The translations under genes were made by a program, and so were the position numbers. The notes beneath the pieces are model-generated. The model searched no databases. It had not been told where the DNA came from and saw nothing but the letters and a program-made list of their open reading frames with translations. From Bradyrhizobium sp. ISRA464 (lineage in GTDB: Bacteria; Pseudomonadota; Alphaproteobacteria; Rhizobiales; Xanthobacteraceae), in assembly GCF_029910095.1 (NCBI RefSeq), contig NZ_CP094526.1, forward strand, positions 3,596,001 through 3,660,000: a stretch of 64,000 nucleotides of DNA. The letters run 5' to 3'. Within the stretch, counting starts at the first letter, position 1. The number at the start of each line of letters is the position of its first letter. Below, in pieces: positions 1-10,955 of the stretch.

Positions 1-198
1 GCAAAGCCCCAATCCGACGACGATGACGGGCTGGAGGCGGCTGTCGATCAGGCCATAGCGGCCTGCGGTGGGGACATGCGTTCGACCATCCGTGCGCTGA
101 TCGTCGCCAATGAATTCCTGGAGAGCGAAATCTGCGAGCTGATGAAAGCGGTCGCGCAAGCTCATTCGCGCGGCCGCTTCAAGACCTATTCGGGCTGA
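1..198 (+). CDS. C-terminal end of a small conserved hypothetical protein (partial)
   Basis: The reading frame is open from the first base and ends at a TGA at 196-198, giving 65 residues with no start codon in the window. The visible part begins with an acidic run (SDDDDG), continues as a helical segment rich in Ala, Leu and Glu, and ends RFKTYSG. I do not recognise a domain. The codon use is typical of the region, which supports it as the tail of a real gene cut by the window edge. Confidence 0.5.
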   Translation, partial: AKPQSDDDDGLEAAVDQAIAACGGDMRSTIRALIVANEFLESEICELMKAVAQAHSRGRFKTYSG

Positions 199-377
199 AA
201 TACCCCACTGGCTACCGCCGGAGGCGGGGCAGGGCCGCGATTAGACCGTTGCCTCCCGGGCGTTTTGCTGTACCACGGACTGGTGACGCCCAATTGCCCG
301 TGCCAGATTGCGCGGGGAGGATCCTGCCAAGTCGAACAATCCAAATCGAACAATCCAAGTCGAAGCCCAAGAAGAGC

Positions 378-2393
<2,016 letters not shown>

Positions 2394-2408
2394 CGAGAGT
2401 AATCGCAA

Positions 2409-2520
2409 CGTCATTGCGAGCGCAGCGAAGCAATTCATCTCTCGTAAGCAAGAATGGATTGCTTCGTCGCTTCAGCGCAAAATTGCTTTGCAATTTTGTC
2501 GCGAGCTCCTCGCAACGACG
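2409..2520. repeat. Palindromic intergenic repeat
   Basis: The ends are near-perfect inverted copies: CGTCATTGCGAG at the left and CTCGCAACGACG at the right. Internal arms GAAGCAATTCAT and ATGGATTGCTTC also pair. It fills the pccA-oxaloacetate decarboxylase gap and encodes nothing. I recognise this wording from dispersed repeats in Bradyrhizobium and Rhodopseudomonas intergenic DNA; copy number here was not measured. Confidence 0.7.
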
Positions 2521-2537
2521 AGAATGGAGAGGAACAC

Positions 2538-3404
2538 ATGGCCTTCCGCAAACGCCGCGAAGCACTGCGGTCGATCCTGTCCGGATCAACCTGCATCCGG
2601 CCCGGGTCGGTCTACGACGCGACATCGATCCGGATCGCGGAGGACCTTGGCTTCGAGCTCGGCATGTTCGGCGGCTCGGTGGCGTCGCTTGCCGTGCTTG
2701 GCGACCCCGACATCGCGCTGATCACCCTGACCGAGCTTGCCGAGCAGGTACGGCGGATGTCGCGCGCCTCAACTCTGCCATTCCTCGTCGATGCCGACCA
2801 CGGCTACGGCAATGCGCTCAATGTCCGCCGCACCGTGCAGGAGCTCGAGGCCGCCGGCGCCGCGGGTCTCACCATCGAGGATACGTTGTTGCCGCAGGCG
2901 TTCGGCCAGGCCAAGACGCAGTTGATCTCGCTGGAGGAGGGCGTCGGCAAGATCAAGGCCGCGCTCGGTGGCCGCAGCGACCCGTCGCTCGTTGTCCTGG
3001 GCCGTACCGGCGCCGTCTCGATCACCAATCTCGACGACGCGATCGCGCGCGCGAAAGCTTATGAGGCGGTTGGCGTCGATGGGCTGTTCTTCACCGGCAT
3101 CAAGTCGCGCGGTGAGCTAGAGGCGCTCTCGGCTGCAACGAAGCTGCCGATCGTGCTCGGCGGCGCGCCGGAGGAGATGACGGCGCTGGATTATCTTGCC
3201 GGCCAGCGCGTCAGGATCGCGCTGCAGGGCCATGCGCCGTTCGCGGCCGCGACCCAGGCCGTCTACGAGACGCTGAAGGCGTTGCGCGAAGGTACTTCGC
3301 CGAAAAATCTCAAGGGCATCGCCTCGTCCGAACTCACCGCCCGCGTGATGCGCGAGGCTGAGACCAAGGCGCGCAGCGCCGAATTCCTGGGTCTGAAGAC
3401 ATGA
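2538..3404 (+). CDS. Oxaloacetate decarboxylase, isocitrate lyase/PEP mutase superfamily
   Basis: This 288-residue enzyme belongs to the ICL/PEP-mutase superfamily subgroup that decarboxylates oxaloacetate to pyruvate and CO2 with a divalent metal. Visible landmarks are the early [18 protein letters not shown] region, the metal and substrate segment [28 protein letters not shown], and a Gly/Ala-rich C-terminal half. Length matches the biotin-independent soluble enzyme. ATG 2538 is preceded by GGAGAGGA at good spacing. Its stop overlaps the acylphosphatase start by 4 bases (ATGA), so the two are probably co-translated. Another activity within the superfamily, such as a 2,3-dimethylmalate lyase-like one, cannot be excluded. 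Confidence 0.82.
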   Translation: MAFRKRREALRSILSGSTCIRPGSVYDATSIRIAEDLGFELGMFGGSVASLAVLGDPDIALITLTELAEQVRRMSRASTLPFLVDADHGYGNALNVRRTVQELEAAGAAGLTIEDTLLPQAFGQAKTQLISLEEGVGKIKAALGGRSDPSLVVLGRTGAVSITNLDDAIARAKAYEAVGVDGLFFTGIKSRGELEALSAATKLPIVLGGAPEEMTALDYLAGQRVRIALQGHAPFAAATQAVYETLKALREGTSPKNLKGIASSELTARVMREAETKARSAEFLGLKT

Positions 3405-3700
3405 GCGGCGCAATCCGCCACGTCACCATGAGCGGCCGCGTGCAGGGCGTCGGCTATCGCGCCTGGGTCGAGGAGCAAGCAGTCTCGCGCGGCCTCGAAG
3501 GCTGGGTTCGCAATCGCCGTGACGGCAGGGTCGAGGCGGTGTTTTCCGGCCCCGAGAATATTGTCGCCGACATGATCGCGGTCTGCGGCCGCGGGCCCAT
3601 CTCGGCACGGGTCCATGCCGTGCAGGCCGAGACCGGCAATTCCGATCTTCTCAACCTGCGCCGGGCGGGGGAGCGGTTCTCGGTCTTGCCGACGGTATAA
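3401..3700 (+). CDS. acyP: Acylphosphatase
   Basis: A small cytosolic enzyme of 99 residues that hydrolyses acyl phosphates. The diagnostic N-terminal signature is [14 protein letters not shown], whose Arg (about residue 20) binds phosphate. The second signature [17 protein letters not shown] supplies the catalytic Asn. It starts inside the stop codon of the upstream gene, suggesting translational coupling. Confidence 0.92.
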   Translation: MSGAIRHVTMSGRVQGVGYRAWVEEQAVSRGLEGWVRNRRDGRVEAVFSGPENIVADMIAVCGRGPISARVHAVQAETGNSDLLNLRRAGERFSVLPTV

Positions 3701-3709
3701 GACGCCGCC

Positions 3710-4522
3710 TTACGCAGCAGCGGAAATCACCAACGCCTGGATCCGGCCGTCGATCGCGCCCGTGCCGAAACGGCGGGCCAGCGCGTCTGCGGCACTCTTC
3801 GTCGCGGCCTCGAGGGCAGGTGCGCCGTGGCTCTCGATCTCGCCGCGCATCGGCGTGCCCTGGCAGAAGGCGATGGCCGGATCCTGCGGCGACGCCGCGC
3901 GGCTCCGATGCGTGATCGTCTCGATCGCAATGTCCTTGAATTCTGCAGCTGTCAAATCGGCGCGAATGCGCACTGTGTCGTGGTAGCCATGCGGTGTGCG
4001 AGCCAGGAATTGCGGAGGGTTGTCCGGGAATATCGTCTGCAGCGCCTGGATCACCACATCCGCAAACTCATTCTCCTCGATCCTGTCCCAGACATTGAAG
4101 AGAAATCGTCCGCCGGGCCGGAGCACCCGGCGGGCTTCGGCATAGCCCTTGACCCGGTCGGGAAAGAACATCGCGCCAAACTGACAGGCGACGACATCGA
4201 AACTTGCGCCCTCAAACGGCAGCGCCAGCGCGTCGGCCTGTCGCCAGGTGATGTCCGGCCGGTCCGGCATCCGCGATCTCGCGCGCGCAAGCATCGGCTC
4301 GTTTAAGTCGGTTACCACGATCCGGGTGTTGCGGCCGAGCTCCGACGACAGCGCGCGCGTTGCCGCGCCGGTCCCCGCGGCCGTCTCGAGCAGGTCGCGC
4401 GGCTGGCATGTCCTGACGCGCTGCGCGAGATCGCGCGCGTAAGGTTCGAACAACAACGGCACCAGCAGCCGGTCGTAGAGCTCTGGAATGGAGCCGACGA
4501 ACTCCTTGTCGGATGCGGGCAT
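3710..4522 (-). CDS. Class I SAM-dependent methyltransferase
   Basis: The 270-residue protein has motif I as LLETAAGTGAATRAL (about residues 44-58), the acidic end of beta 2 in VVTDLNEPML, and the WRQADALALPF segment typical of UbiE/COQ5-like (Methyltransf_11) enzymes. RRVLRPGGRFLFNVWD is the post-motif III loop. The substrate cannot be told from sequence. ATG 4522 has AAGGAAAT upstream. It is convergent with acyP and stands alone. Confidence 0.8.
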   Translation of the reverse strand: MPASDKEFVGSIPELYDRLLVPLLFEPYARDLAQRVRTCQPRDLLETAAGTGAATRALSSELGRNTRIVVTDLNEPMLARARSRMPDRPDITWRQADALALPFEGASFDVVACQFGAMFFPDRVKGYAEARRVLRPGGRFLFNVWDRIEENEFADVVIQALQTIFPDNPPQFLARTPHGYHDTVRIRADLTAAEFKDIAIETITHRSRAASPQDPAIAFCQGTPMRGEIESHGAPALEAATKSAADALARRFGTGAIDGRIQALVISAAA

Positions 4523-4788
4523 GGCGCAATTTCCTTTGCGACCGTGGAGCAGGCTCGGATCGAGAGCCCGGTGTACGGCCTAAAAAATTCTGTCCATTCG
4601 GGTCAGCTTGGACGAGGACCCGGTAGCCACAAAGGAAAACTTGTCGCCTGCGACAACTGCGCTCCCCCGGTACGCACATAAGCCAGAAGACCTGACGCAT
4701 CGCGCGTCTCACCGGCGGGGCCGGCGCGCATGCCAGGCCGGAATTGTGCGGGCCGATCAATGCGCCCGAGGCGATCTTGTGAGTGACG

Positions 4789-5643
4789 TCACGCCGCGGC
4801 GGCAACGCTCCGGAATGTCGCCGCCAACGTCCGCAGCGCCGCCAGCTTGGCGGGATCGCTGACCTTCGAGTGCAGCATCACCTTTGATGCACCGAGGCGC
4901 GGCAGTTTGTGCGCCGGTCCAACGTCGACCAGGCCGGCGGGCGCGATACGGCGGGCGAGCGGCGCCACGGCAAGACCCGCGAGCGCTGCGGCCACGACCG
5001 CGGTGACGCCGCCGCCGACGAAGCTTTCGGTCCAGTGGACGCCAGCCTTGTCGAGCGCGCGAACGGCGAGGGCACGGACGCCGCAGGGCGGTGCCAATGT
5101 GGCCAGCGGCAGCGCATCGCCACGCGGCCATACGAAGCGCTTGGTCGCGAACCAGCCGAACTCGTCTTCGGCCAGTCTCTCGCCGCCGCGCCGGCTGCCT
5201 TCCTGGCGCACGATCACCGCATCGAATTCGCCGGCATCGTAGGCGTCGAGCATGTTGCGCGAGAAGCCGATGGTCACGGCGAGCGCAAGCTGCGAGGCCA
5301 TGGCATGCAGTCGTTCCAGCAGCGGCACCAGCTCGGGGCCGGCGGCGTGATCGCTTATTCCGAGCGTGATCTGCTGCCTCGCCGGCGTCTCGCCCGACAG
5401 CGCGCGGTCATGCGCTTCGATCAGCGCGCGGGCGTGAGGCAGGAAGGCCGAACCGTCGGCGGTCAGCCGCACCGCGCGCGGCGAGCGCTCGACCAACCGT
5501 TTGCCGAGCACGGCTTCGAGCCGCTGCAATTTCATGCTGATCGCGGCCTGCGTGGTGCCGAGCGCCTCGGCGGCGCGGGTGAAGCCTTGCAGCTCGGCGA
5601 CGAGGAGGAAGGCTCGCACGGTGTCGATGTCGAGGGTGACCAT
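4789..5643 (-). CDS. LysR-family transcriptional regulator
   Basis: An N-terminal winged helix-turn-helix (FTRAAEALGTTQAAISMKLQRLE, shown by its parts FTRAAEALG and QAAISMKL) is followed by a substrate-binding-like domain, 284 residues in all. It is divergent from the tautomerase-like gene at 5757, with 113 bp between the starts, the classic arrangement for a LysR regulator controlling its neighbour. ATG 5643 is used; a TTG one codon upstream is possible. The ligand is unknown. Confidence 0.85.
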   Translation of the reverse strand: MVTLDIDTVRAFLLVAELQGFTRAAEALGTTQAAISMKLQRLEAVLGKRLVERSPRAVRLTADGSAFLPHARALIEAHDRALSGETPARQQITLGISDHAAGPELVPLLERLHAMASQLALAVTIGFSRNMLDAYDAGEFDAVIVRQEGSRRGGERLAEDEFGWFATKRFVWPRGDALPLATLAPPCGVRALAVRALDKAGVHWTESFVGGGVTAVVAAALAGLAVAPLARRIAPAGLVDVGPAHKLPRLGASKVMLHSKVSDPAKLAALRTLAATFRSVAAAA

Positions 5644-5756
5644 CAATGATCGTTATCATTGCTATCTATTTCGATAAGATACCAAGATGATGCGGGAAGG
5701 TCTAGCTGGAGTGGGCGCGGTTCACTCGCGCCAATGGAATTCAAGGAGACCAACCT

Positions 5757-6182
5757 ATGCCCCTCATGACCGTCAGCTATGCCACCTCTCGCCAGACGCC
5801 GACGCTGAAGTCTGACATTGCCGCCGCCGTGTCGGAGCTCACCGCCAAGATCCTGCACAAGGATCCGAAGGTCACCGCGATCATCGTCAAATCGGCGGAC
5901 GCCGCCGACTGGTTCGCCGGGGGCAAGTCGCTCGCCGAGCAGGGACTCGCGAGCTACTGGCTGGACATCCATGTCACCGAAGGCACCAACACCAAGGACG
6001 AGAAGGCGGCCTATCTCGCAGCCCTGTTCAAGCGGATGGGCGAATTGCTCGGCCCGCTCCACAATGAGAGCTACGCCCATGTCGACGAGGTGAAGGGCGA
6101 CGCCTATGGCTTCGGCGGCCTGACCCAGGAGCGGCGCTACATCGCCGGCAAGCTCGAGGTCGCGCTGCAGAAGGCGGCGTGA
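5757..6182 (+). CDS. Tautomerase-superfamily-like protein
   Basis: A 141-residue protein beginning Met-Pro, as tautomerases of the 4-oxalocrotonate family do after Met removal. The early pattern (PLMTVSYATSR, then a helix KSDIAAAVSELTAKIL and the strand VTAIIVKSADAADWF) is like a tautomerase beta-alpha-beta unit. A second, similar half carries WLDIHVTEGTNTKDEK. The family call rests on pattern only. It faces the LysR gene and probably responds to it. Confidence 0.55.
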   Translation: MPLMTVSYATSRQTPTLKSDIAAAVSELTAKILHKDPKVTAIIVKSADAADWFAGGKSLAEQGLASYWLDIHVTEGTNTKDEKAAYLAALFKRMGELLGPLHNESYAHVDEVKGDAYGFGGLTQERRYIAGKLEVALQKAA

Positions 6183-6193
6183 GGTTCGTCCCG

Positions 6194-6922
6194 CTATATC
6201 GTCGCTTCCGGCAGCCGCGCCTCGGTGTCGCCGAACACCTCGGCAAAGGCCTGCCGGAGCGCGACGTCGACATCGGCCAGGGTCACGGGCAGCCCGAGGT
6301 CGACCAGCGAGGTGACGCCGTAGCGCGGATCGACCACGCCGCACGGCACGATCGCCTGGAAGTGGGAGAGATCGGGCTCGACGTTGATCGCGATGCCGTG
6401 GAACGAGACCCAACGGCGCAGCCGGACGCCGATCGCGGCGACCTTGTCCTCGTGTCCAGGCCCCTTGTCCGGGCGGCGGACCCAGACGCCGACCCGGTCC
6501 TCGCGGCGCTCGCCGCGGACGTTGAAGGCCGCGAGCGTGCGGATGATCCATTCCTCCAGCGAGGCGACATAGGCGCGCACGTCAGGCCGGCGCCGCTTCA
6601 GATCGAGCATCACATAGGCGACCCGCTGGCCGGGGCCGTGATAGGTCACCTGGCCGCCGCGGCCGCTCTGGAAGGTCGGAAACCGCGGGTCGAGCAGGTC
6701 GCCGGCCTTGCCGCTGGTCCCGGAGGTGTAGAGCGGGGGGTGCTCCAACAGCCACACCAGCTCCGGCGCGGTCCGCGCGGCAATGGCGGCCACCCGGGCG
6801 TCCATGGCGCTGAGAGAATCGGGGTAGGGGACCGGGGCGTCCGAAATCCGCCATTCGACCGCGCCGCCGCCCGAAGGCAGGGCAAAGGTCGTCAAATCAA
6901 GGCTTTGGCGGTCGTTAACCAT
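6194..6922 (-). CDS. lipB: Octanoyl-[acyl carrier protein]:protein N-octanoyltransferase
   Basis: LipB moves octanoyl from acyl carrier protein to lipoyl-domain lysines, the first step of lipoic acid synthesis. The 242-residue protein shows the family blocks [23 protein letters not shown], the catalytic lysine in [19 protein letters not shown], and the nucleophile cysteine in IVPCG. Length is normal. It is convergent with the tautomerase-like gene, with a gap of only 11 bp. The next gene (FliN-like) is divergent. Confidence 0.93.
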   Translation of the reverse strand: MVNDRQSLDLTTFALPSGGGAVEWRISDAPVPYPDSLSAMDARVAAIAARTAPELVWLLEHPPLYTSGTSGKAGDLLDPRFPTFQSGRGGQVTYHGPGQRVAYVMLDLKRRRPDVRAYVASLEEWIIRTLAAFNVRGERREDRVGVWVRRPDKGPGHEDKVAAIGVRLRRWVSFHGIAINVEPDLSHFQAIVPCGVVDPRYGVTSLVDLGLPVTLADVDVALRQAFAEVFGDTEARLPEATI

Positions 6923-6982
6923 TGGCTAACCCTAACGTGGTCAGGTGGACTCACAATTTAGTTCCAGTTCGGCGGTTCAGAA

Positions 6983-7225
6983 GTGGCCACCCTCGATAAA
7001 GTCAGCGTAGACCTCATGGTGGTCCTCGGCACGACGACCATGCCCATCCACCAGGTGATGCGGCTATCCCGCGGCGCCATCATCGAACTGGATGCCACCG
7101 AAGCCGACGAGGTCAAGATCCTCGCCAACAACCTTCCGGTTGCCAGCGGCGTCGTTCTGGTCGACCGCAACCGGATTGCGGTCGAGGTTAAGCAAATGCT
7201 GCCGAAATCCCCCGATGTTCGGTAG
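6983..7225 (+). CDS. FliN-like flagellar motor-switch (SpoA domain) protein
   Basis: An 80-residue protein that is almost only a SpoA/FliN C-terminal domain: VDLMVVLGTTTMPIHQVMRL, then LDATEADEVKILANNLPVASGVVLV and IAVEVKQML. FliN forms the C-ring of the flagellar switch or the sorting platform of type III secretion. The start is GTG 6983; a stop at 6959-6961 prevents extension further upstream. No other flagellar gene is in the window, so this is an orphan copy close to tRNA-Leu. Confidence 0.78.
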   Translation: MATLDKVSVDLMVVLGTTTMPIHQVMRLSRGAIIELDATEADEVKILANNLPVASGVVLVDRNRIAVEVKQMLPKSPDVR

Positions 7226-7323
7226 TTAATTCGTTCACGAACTGCCTTGTCCCTGCATCCGTGATTTGTTACATGGCGCCGTCGATCCGGCGGCGCCCTA
7301 GGGGTTCCATCCGGCATCCCAAA

Positions 7324-7408
7324 GCGCTCGTGGCGGAATTGGTAGACGCGCTGCCTTGAGGTGGCAGTGGGTAACACCGTGGGGGTTCGAGTCCCTCCGA
7401 GCGCACCA
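7324..7408 (+). tRNA. tRNA-Leu (anticodon GAG)
   Basis: The cloverleaf can be drawn by hand. The acceptor is GCGCTCG paired with CGAGCGC, discriminator A, encoded CCA at 7406-7408. The anticodon stem CTGCC/GGCAG holds loop TTGAGGT with anticodon GAG at 7358-7360. There is a long variable arm as expected for tRNA-Leu, and the T arm has TTCGAGT. It reads CUC/CUU codons. Its 3' end is duplicated at 31753-31768 and marks an integration site. Confidence 0.97.
7393..7408 (+). repeat. attL: tRNA-side direct repeat of the island
   Basis: The 16 bases CCCTCCGAGCGCACCA at the end of tRNA-Leu are repeated exactly at 31753-31768 in the same orientation. The integrase relic starts directly beyond this copy. 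That is the expected layout when a tyrosine integrase uses a tRNA 3' end as attachment site and rebuilds the tRNA. Confidence 0.85.
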
Positions 7409-7419
7409 CCTCTACATTT

Positions 7420-8317
7420 GGCGTTGAAATCTCAGGGTTTTTCCGCCGGTTACTCTCAAAAGTTACTATTCTGTTCTCGTCTTCCGGCATCGTCAGATCG
7501 ACGATGTTCTGCATTTGATCGTAGGCGATCAGCTTGCTCATGCCGTCGAATCCAAGCCGCTCGCGGTCGGCCTTCGCGATGAGATCGATGGCATCTTCTC
7601 GTCCTTCCAACTGAACATCGCCATCATGTGCGGGATCGTTGCGCCCGCATAGGCCACGTCCTCGGCACGCCTTCCGCACGCCATGGCAGTTCATCTTGGG
7701 CTCGTTGATCCCGGCAAGGCGAGCGTACTTCTTGAATTTCACCGCCCAGGCCTTCTTGGCCATCGGCAGCACCTCGCCCTTGACCAGCTTGACGGTGAAC
7801 ACCTCGCCAGTCCCCAAGATGCCGGCATCGCGGGCTGCGGCGAGCGACTTGGCAATCAGGGTGGATCGGAATCGAAACCTTCGTCGAGCCCTTGCTCTTC
7901 TCGGTCTCGATCTCGATCGCCATCTGCTTCAGGATTCGTTTCAGATGCGACGGCCCGAAGCGGTGCGCATCGCCTAGGCGCAGGAAGGTGTAGTGCAGGA
8001 TGTCAAACATCAGCCGCGCCTCGGTGCCGAGCGGCCAGCGTGCGCGGTACTTCGCCATGTGCTCCTCGCTCCATGGCACCCAGCCGCCGCTCTCGCGCGA
8101 GGCTTTCGCCTTACCGCTCTTGAGCCCGATGGTCGGATCGTCCTCTGGGTCGAGGCGCTCCTCCTCGATTATCCAGCGGATCATGTGGCGCAGCGCCGAC
8201 AACAGGTTGCCGGCCTGAACCGGCGTCCGCGCCCTCAGTTCCTCGCGCACCTTGCGGGTCAGCGCCGCAAATGGTCACTCGCCATTGTCTTCGATCAGCG
8301 ACTCGATCAGTCCGGTG
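7420..8317 (-). pseudogene. Tyrosine recombinase (phage-type integrase), decayed
   Basis: Read on the minus strand, pieces of one integrase occur in different frames. One frame gives REELRARTPVQAGNLLSALR through SIPIHPD. A shift near 7860 leads to LIAKSLAAARDAGILGTGEV and on to NCHGVRKA, which holds the HxxR of the catalytic domain. Between about 7665 and 7590 the sensible reading (AEDVAYAGATIP, MMAMFSWKDEK) is in a third frame, so two small indels lie there. An in-frame TGA at 8275-8277 sits where a Trp codon would restore NGE(W)PFAALTRK. The 3' frame has no stop of its own and reads on through the tRNA. Ends are approximate. It is adjacent to attL and was the likely integrating enzyme. Confidence 0.8.
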
Positions 8318-8713
8318 CGCGCGTCTCGCGTGCTGTCGGCCAAGCCATCCTCGCCGATCGCGGGATTGCCAAGCCAGCGGTCGCTTTGTCTGTAGAGCGT
8401 CCAGTCATCGCGTTCGGCTGCTGGATCGATGTTGTCTACGGTCAAGGCCTGTAGAGAACGGCTTACCCTCTCTATCCGAACAGGCGACCAGAAGGCGATC
8501 ATACGACCTTCCACATGGGCTTTGCACTCTTGGCCGATAACAATTGAACTCGCGATCGCAAGGATTTTGGCCCAGGCCACGACAGAGCCCGACATCATGT
8601 TCAATGACACTGAGCGCCCTAACCATCTGCTCGTCGAGGTGGCAAACGTCAACGAGTGGCGATCACGCACCCGCTGTGGCAAACAGGCTTTGCGACGTTG
8701 TCCATCATGAACG
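8318..8713. other. No confident gene: possible integrase N-terminal remnant
   Basis: On the minus strand, in the same frame as the integrase piece before its premature stop, there is open sequence (WTLYRQSDRWLGNPAIGE and upstream). It could be the degraded N-terminal part of the integrase or of a neighbouring lost gene. I recognise no domain in it, and no plausible start or ribosome site marks it as an intact gene. Confidence 0.4.
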
Positions 8714-9487
8714 CTACAAATAGCGCTCATCCAAGCCATGAATGGGGAACTCGATGCTCGAGCTTGGCTCTGGCCCACATGCTTGCAAAGAGGGGAGCCC
8801 GAAGCCAGGGCCAAGCAATTGACGGCAGCGAAGCAACGCATCGAATCCGGCCAATGCGTCCAGAGCGGTCCGAAGCAGCATCGGTAATTCACCAGGCTGT
8901 CTCATGATCGCGCGGAACAGTGCGGCGAGATCGATCGTCCCGTTTGCACGCACCGTAGCCAAGGCGGCAGCAGGGATCCGGCGGGTGGCCGGATCCATGA
9001 TGACGCGGACGGCGGCCATCGGGAGATAGCGCGCTGCAGCGATGCTCGCCACCACATGAGATTCATTATCGACAGCCAGCGCGCCTGTACTGATATGCAG
9101 CGATCGCTTTGCCTCCGGATGCGCCGCGATAGTTGTAACGCCAGCAATAGGGCCGTGAACTGCTTCGGGGATAAGTCGAAGCAAGGCTTGCGACCAGTTT
9201 CGGTCAGTCGTGAGTTCGACGGTCTCTGCGATAATCCTGGATGCTACAATGCATGTTCCTGCGGCGAGGCTGGGCGAAAGGCCGCCTGCGACGCCAAAGC
9301 TAATCAGCCCGCAGCAATCCCCGGATATTGCAGACGCGAGAGAGCTTGCCAGGGTGCTGCCATCGCCGCTACAAATGGCGTGCGTATGGAAGTCCGTAGC
9401 AAGCCTCGCCTCAAACGCGAGTCCCGTCACTCCAATTACCGCTGCCAAGTGTCCACTCCTTGAAATGGCACGCTGACCAGCGCTCAT
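8714..9487 (-). CDS. hpnG: HpnG-like hopanoid-associated nucleoside phosphorylase/nucleosidase
   Basis: HpnG removes adenine from adenosylhopane on the way to bacteriohopanetetrol. The 257-residue reading shows the phosphorylase fold pattern: AVIGVTGLAFEARLA at the N-terminus, LISFGVAGGLSPSLAAGTCIVAS, then GALAVDNESHVVASIAA and AAVRVIMDPATRRIPAAAL. The last two resemble hopanoid phosphorylases closely. The usual VDMES motif reads VDNES here, with the ribose-binding Glu kept. ATG 9487 is preferred; a TTG at 9592 would put the 29-bp regulatory element right on the start. No other hopanoid gene is in the window. A different phosphorylase specificity is possible. Confidence 0.62.
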   Translation of the reverse strand: MSAGQRAISRSGHLAAVIGVTGLAFEARLATDFHTHAICSGDGSTLASSLASAISGDCCGLISFGVAGGLSPSLAAGTCIVASRIIAETVELTTDRNWSQALLRLIPEAVHGPIAGVTTIAAHPEAKRSLHISTGALAVDNESHVVASIAAARYLPMAAVRVIMDPATRRIPAAALATVRANGTIDLAALFRAIMRQPGELPMLLRTALDALAGFDALLRCRQLLGPGFGLPSLQACGPEPSSSIEFPIHGLDERYL

Positions 9488-9598
9488 GATGGATCGCGGG
9501 GTGCTCCCGCGCGCCGCAAGGTATGCGTAAGGCAAGCCCGGATCACTGGCGCCAAGACACTCCAGCACTGCCGCTCCAACATTAAATCGCAAATTACG

Positions 9599-9627
9599 AA
9601 TGAGTTAGTTTCTAACGGATAAGTCAG
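9599..9627. promoter_or_regulatory. 29-bp element, copy 1 (operator candidate)
   Basis: This element lies between the divergent hpnG-like and acyltransferase genes. It matches 25 of 29 bases of 14278-14306, which lies between another divergent gene pair of the island. The left part GTTAGTTTCTAAC is a perfect palindrome, followed by ATAAGTCAG. The shape resembles TetR-family operators. No TetR gene is seen in the island. Confidence 0.55.
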
Positions 9628-9646
9628 CTTTGGGGGTTGCAGCATC

Positions 9647-10921
9647 GTGATAAGCTGCGGCCTTGCGGGCGCAGATCATGGCGAACGTAAGACCGTGTCG
9701 GAAGCAAGGACAGCGCACTCGACAAGCCGAGTCGTCGACGTATCGGGATACGAGCCGAAGCAATTTGCATGGTGTCTCGAAGTCATCGCACGCAACGATT
9801 TGCAGCATTGTCCGCGCTGGCAGGTCGCGTTCGCGAACGAGCGAAAGGATCATCGATATTACGAACTGGTCGAGGATACGCTTCATCCTGAGTTCGACTA
9901 CCGGTATTTCGCTATAAAGGACGAGGTTGGCCGCGTTTGTGCCGTACAGCCCTTTTTCCTGCTGGACCTGGATTTGTTGGTCGGAGCGAGCCCGCGCTTT
10001 GGCCTGCTAATCGACGCCATCCGCGACCTATGGCCGCGCCTGATGCGAGCGCGCACGCTGATGGTGGGGTGCGTAGCTGGTGAAGGCCATCTTGATGGCG
10101 ACGAGGCTCGCCATCGCACCCGCGCGGAGCTCCTGGCTTCAACGATCACAGGACATGCGCGTAGCCTCGGAGCAGGTCTGGTCGTGTTCAAGGAGTTTCC
10201 GGCGCGGTATCGATCGGTTCTCGAATGTCTGGTTGACCACGGATTCACCCGCATCCCCAGCATGCCTATGACCAGGCTTTGCATCGATTACGCAAGCTTC
10301 GACGATTACATGAGGAGCGCGCTCAACAGCGCGACGCGCAAGAAGCTACGCAAGAAGTTTGAGGCGGCGGCGCGGGCCGCCCCGCTCGAAATGAGCGTCG
10401 TCAACGACGTGACTCCGGTGATCGCGCAGATTTATCCACTGTATCTCCAGGTTTATGCGCGTTCGAAGCTGCACTTCGAAAGGCTCACGGAGCAATATTT
10501 CTGCGACCTTGGGCGGTGGATGGGGGACAAGGTCCGATTCTTCCTCTGGCGCCAGAGCGAGCGGATCGTCGCATTTGCAACGTGCATAGTGCATGGTGAC
10601 GCGATCTATGCGGAGTACATAGGGCTCGACTACGATGTCGCGCTCGATCTACACCTCTATCACTATGTGTTTCGCGACTTGGTCATCTGGGCGATTGCCA
10701 ACGGGTACAAATGCTTTCGGAGCGGCGGGCTGAACTATGATCCAAAACTGCACCTCAGGCACTTACTCGATCCGATCGACCTATATGTTCGGCACACGTC
10801 CGAACCGATCAACGCGCTGTTGAGGCACGTTTTGCCGGTGATCGAGCCAACCCGATACGACGGGACACTTGCGAAGTTTCGCAACTATGAGGAGCTTTGG
10901 GTGACGGATCGAGTCGCCTGA
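9647..10921 (+). CDS. GNAT-fold acyltransferase (BioF2-like/Acetyltransf_6 type)
   Basis: A 424-residue protein with the pattern of the two-GNAT-domain family related to FemX/CelD-type transferases. YASFDDYMRSALNSATRKKLRKKF is a hallmark (visible as YASFDDYM and SATRKKLRKK). It is followed by PLYLQVYARSKLHFERL, then FFLWRQSERIVAFATCIV, AEYIGLDYD and FRSGGLNYDPKL. Substrate is unknown; such enzymes acylate cell-wall, polysaccharide or polyamine amines. The first start is ATG 9647, but GTG 9695 is a possible shorter start. It is divergent from the hpnG-like gene across the shared 29-bp element. Confidence 0.62.
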   Translation: MISCGLAGADHGERKTVSEARTAHSTSRVVDVSGYEPKQFAWCLEVIARNDLQHCPRWQVAFANERKDHRYYELVEDTLHPEFDYRYFAIKDEVGRVCAVQPFFLLDLDLLVGASPRFGLLIDAIRDLWPRLMRARTLMVGCVAGEGHLDGDEARHRTRAELLASTITGHARSLGAGLVVFKEFPARYRSVLECLVDHGFTRIPSMPMTRLCIDYASFDDYMRSALNSATRKKLRKKFEAAARAAPLEMSVVNDVTPVIAQIYPLYLQVYARSKLHFERLTEQYFCDLGRWMGDKVRFFLWRQSERIVAFATCIVHGDAIYAEYIGLDYDVALDLHLYHYVFRDLVIWAIANGYKCFRSGGLNYDPKLHLRHLLDPIDLYVRHTSEPINALLRHVLPVIEPTRYDGTLAKFRNYEELWVTDRVA

Positions 10922-10955
10922 TGGGGGCAACCGACAGCGCAGCAAAATTGCACCC

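Noticed and set aside
7269..7817. An intact 182-residue protein reading across tRNA-Leu on the minus strand
   Set aside because: Its start is the integrase catalytic region. The stretch RSEGLEPPRCYPLPPQGSAS is the usual nonsense translation of an antisense tRNA, so it is treated as part of the integrase relic.
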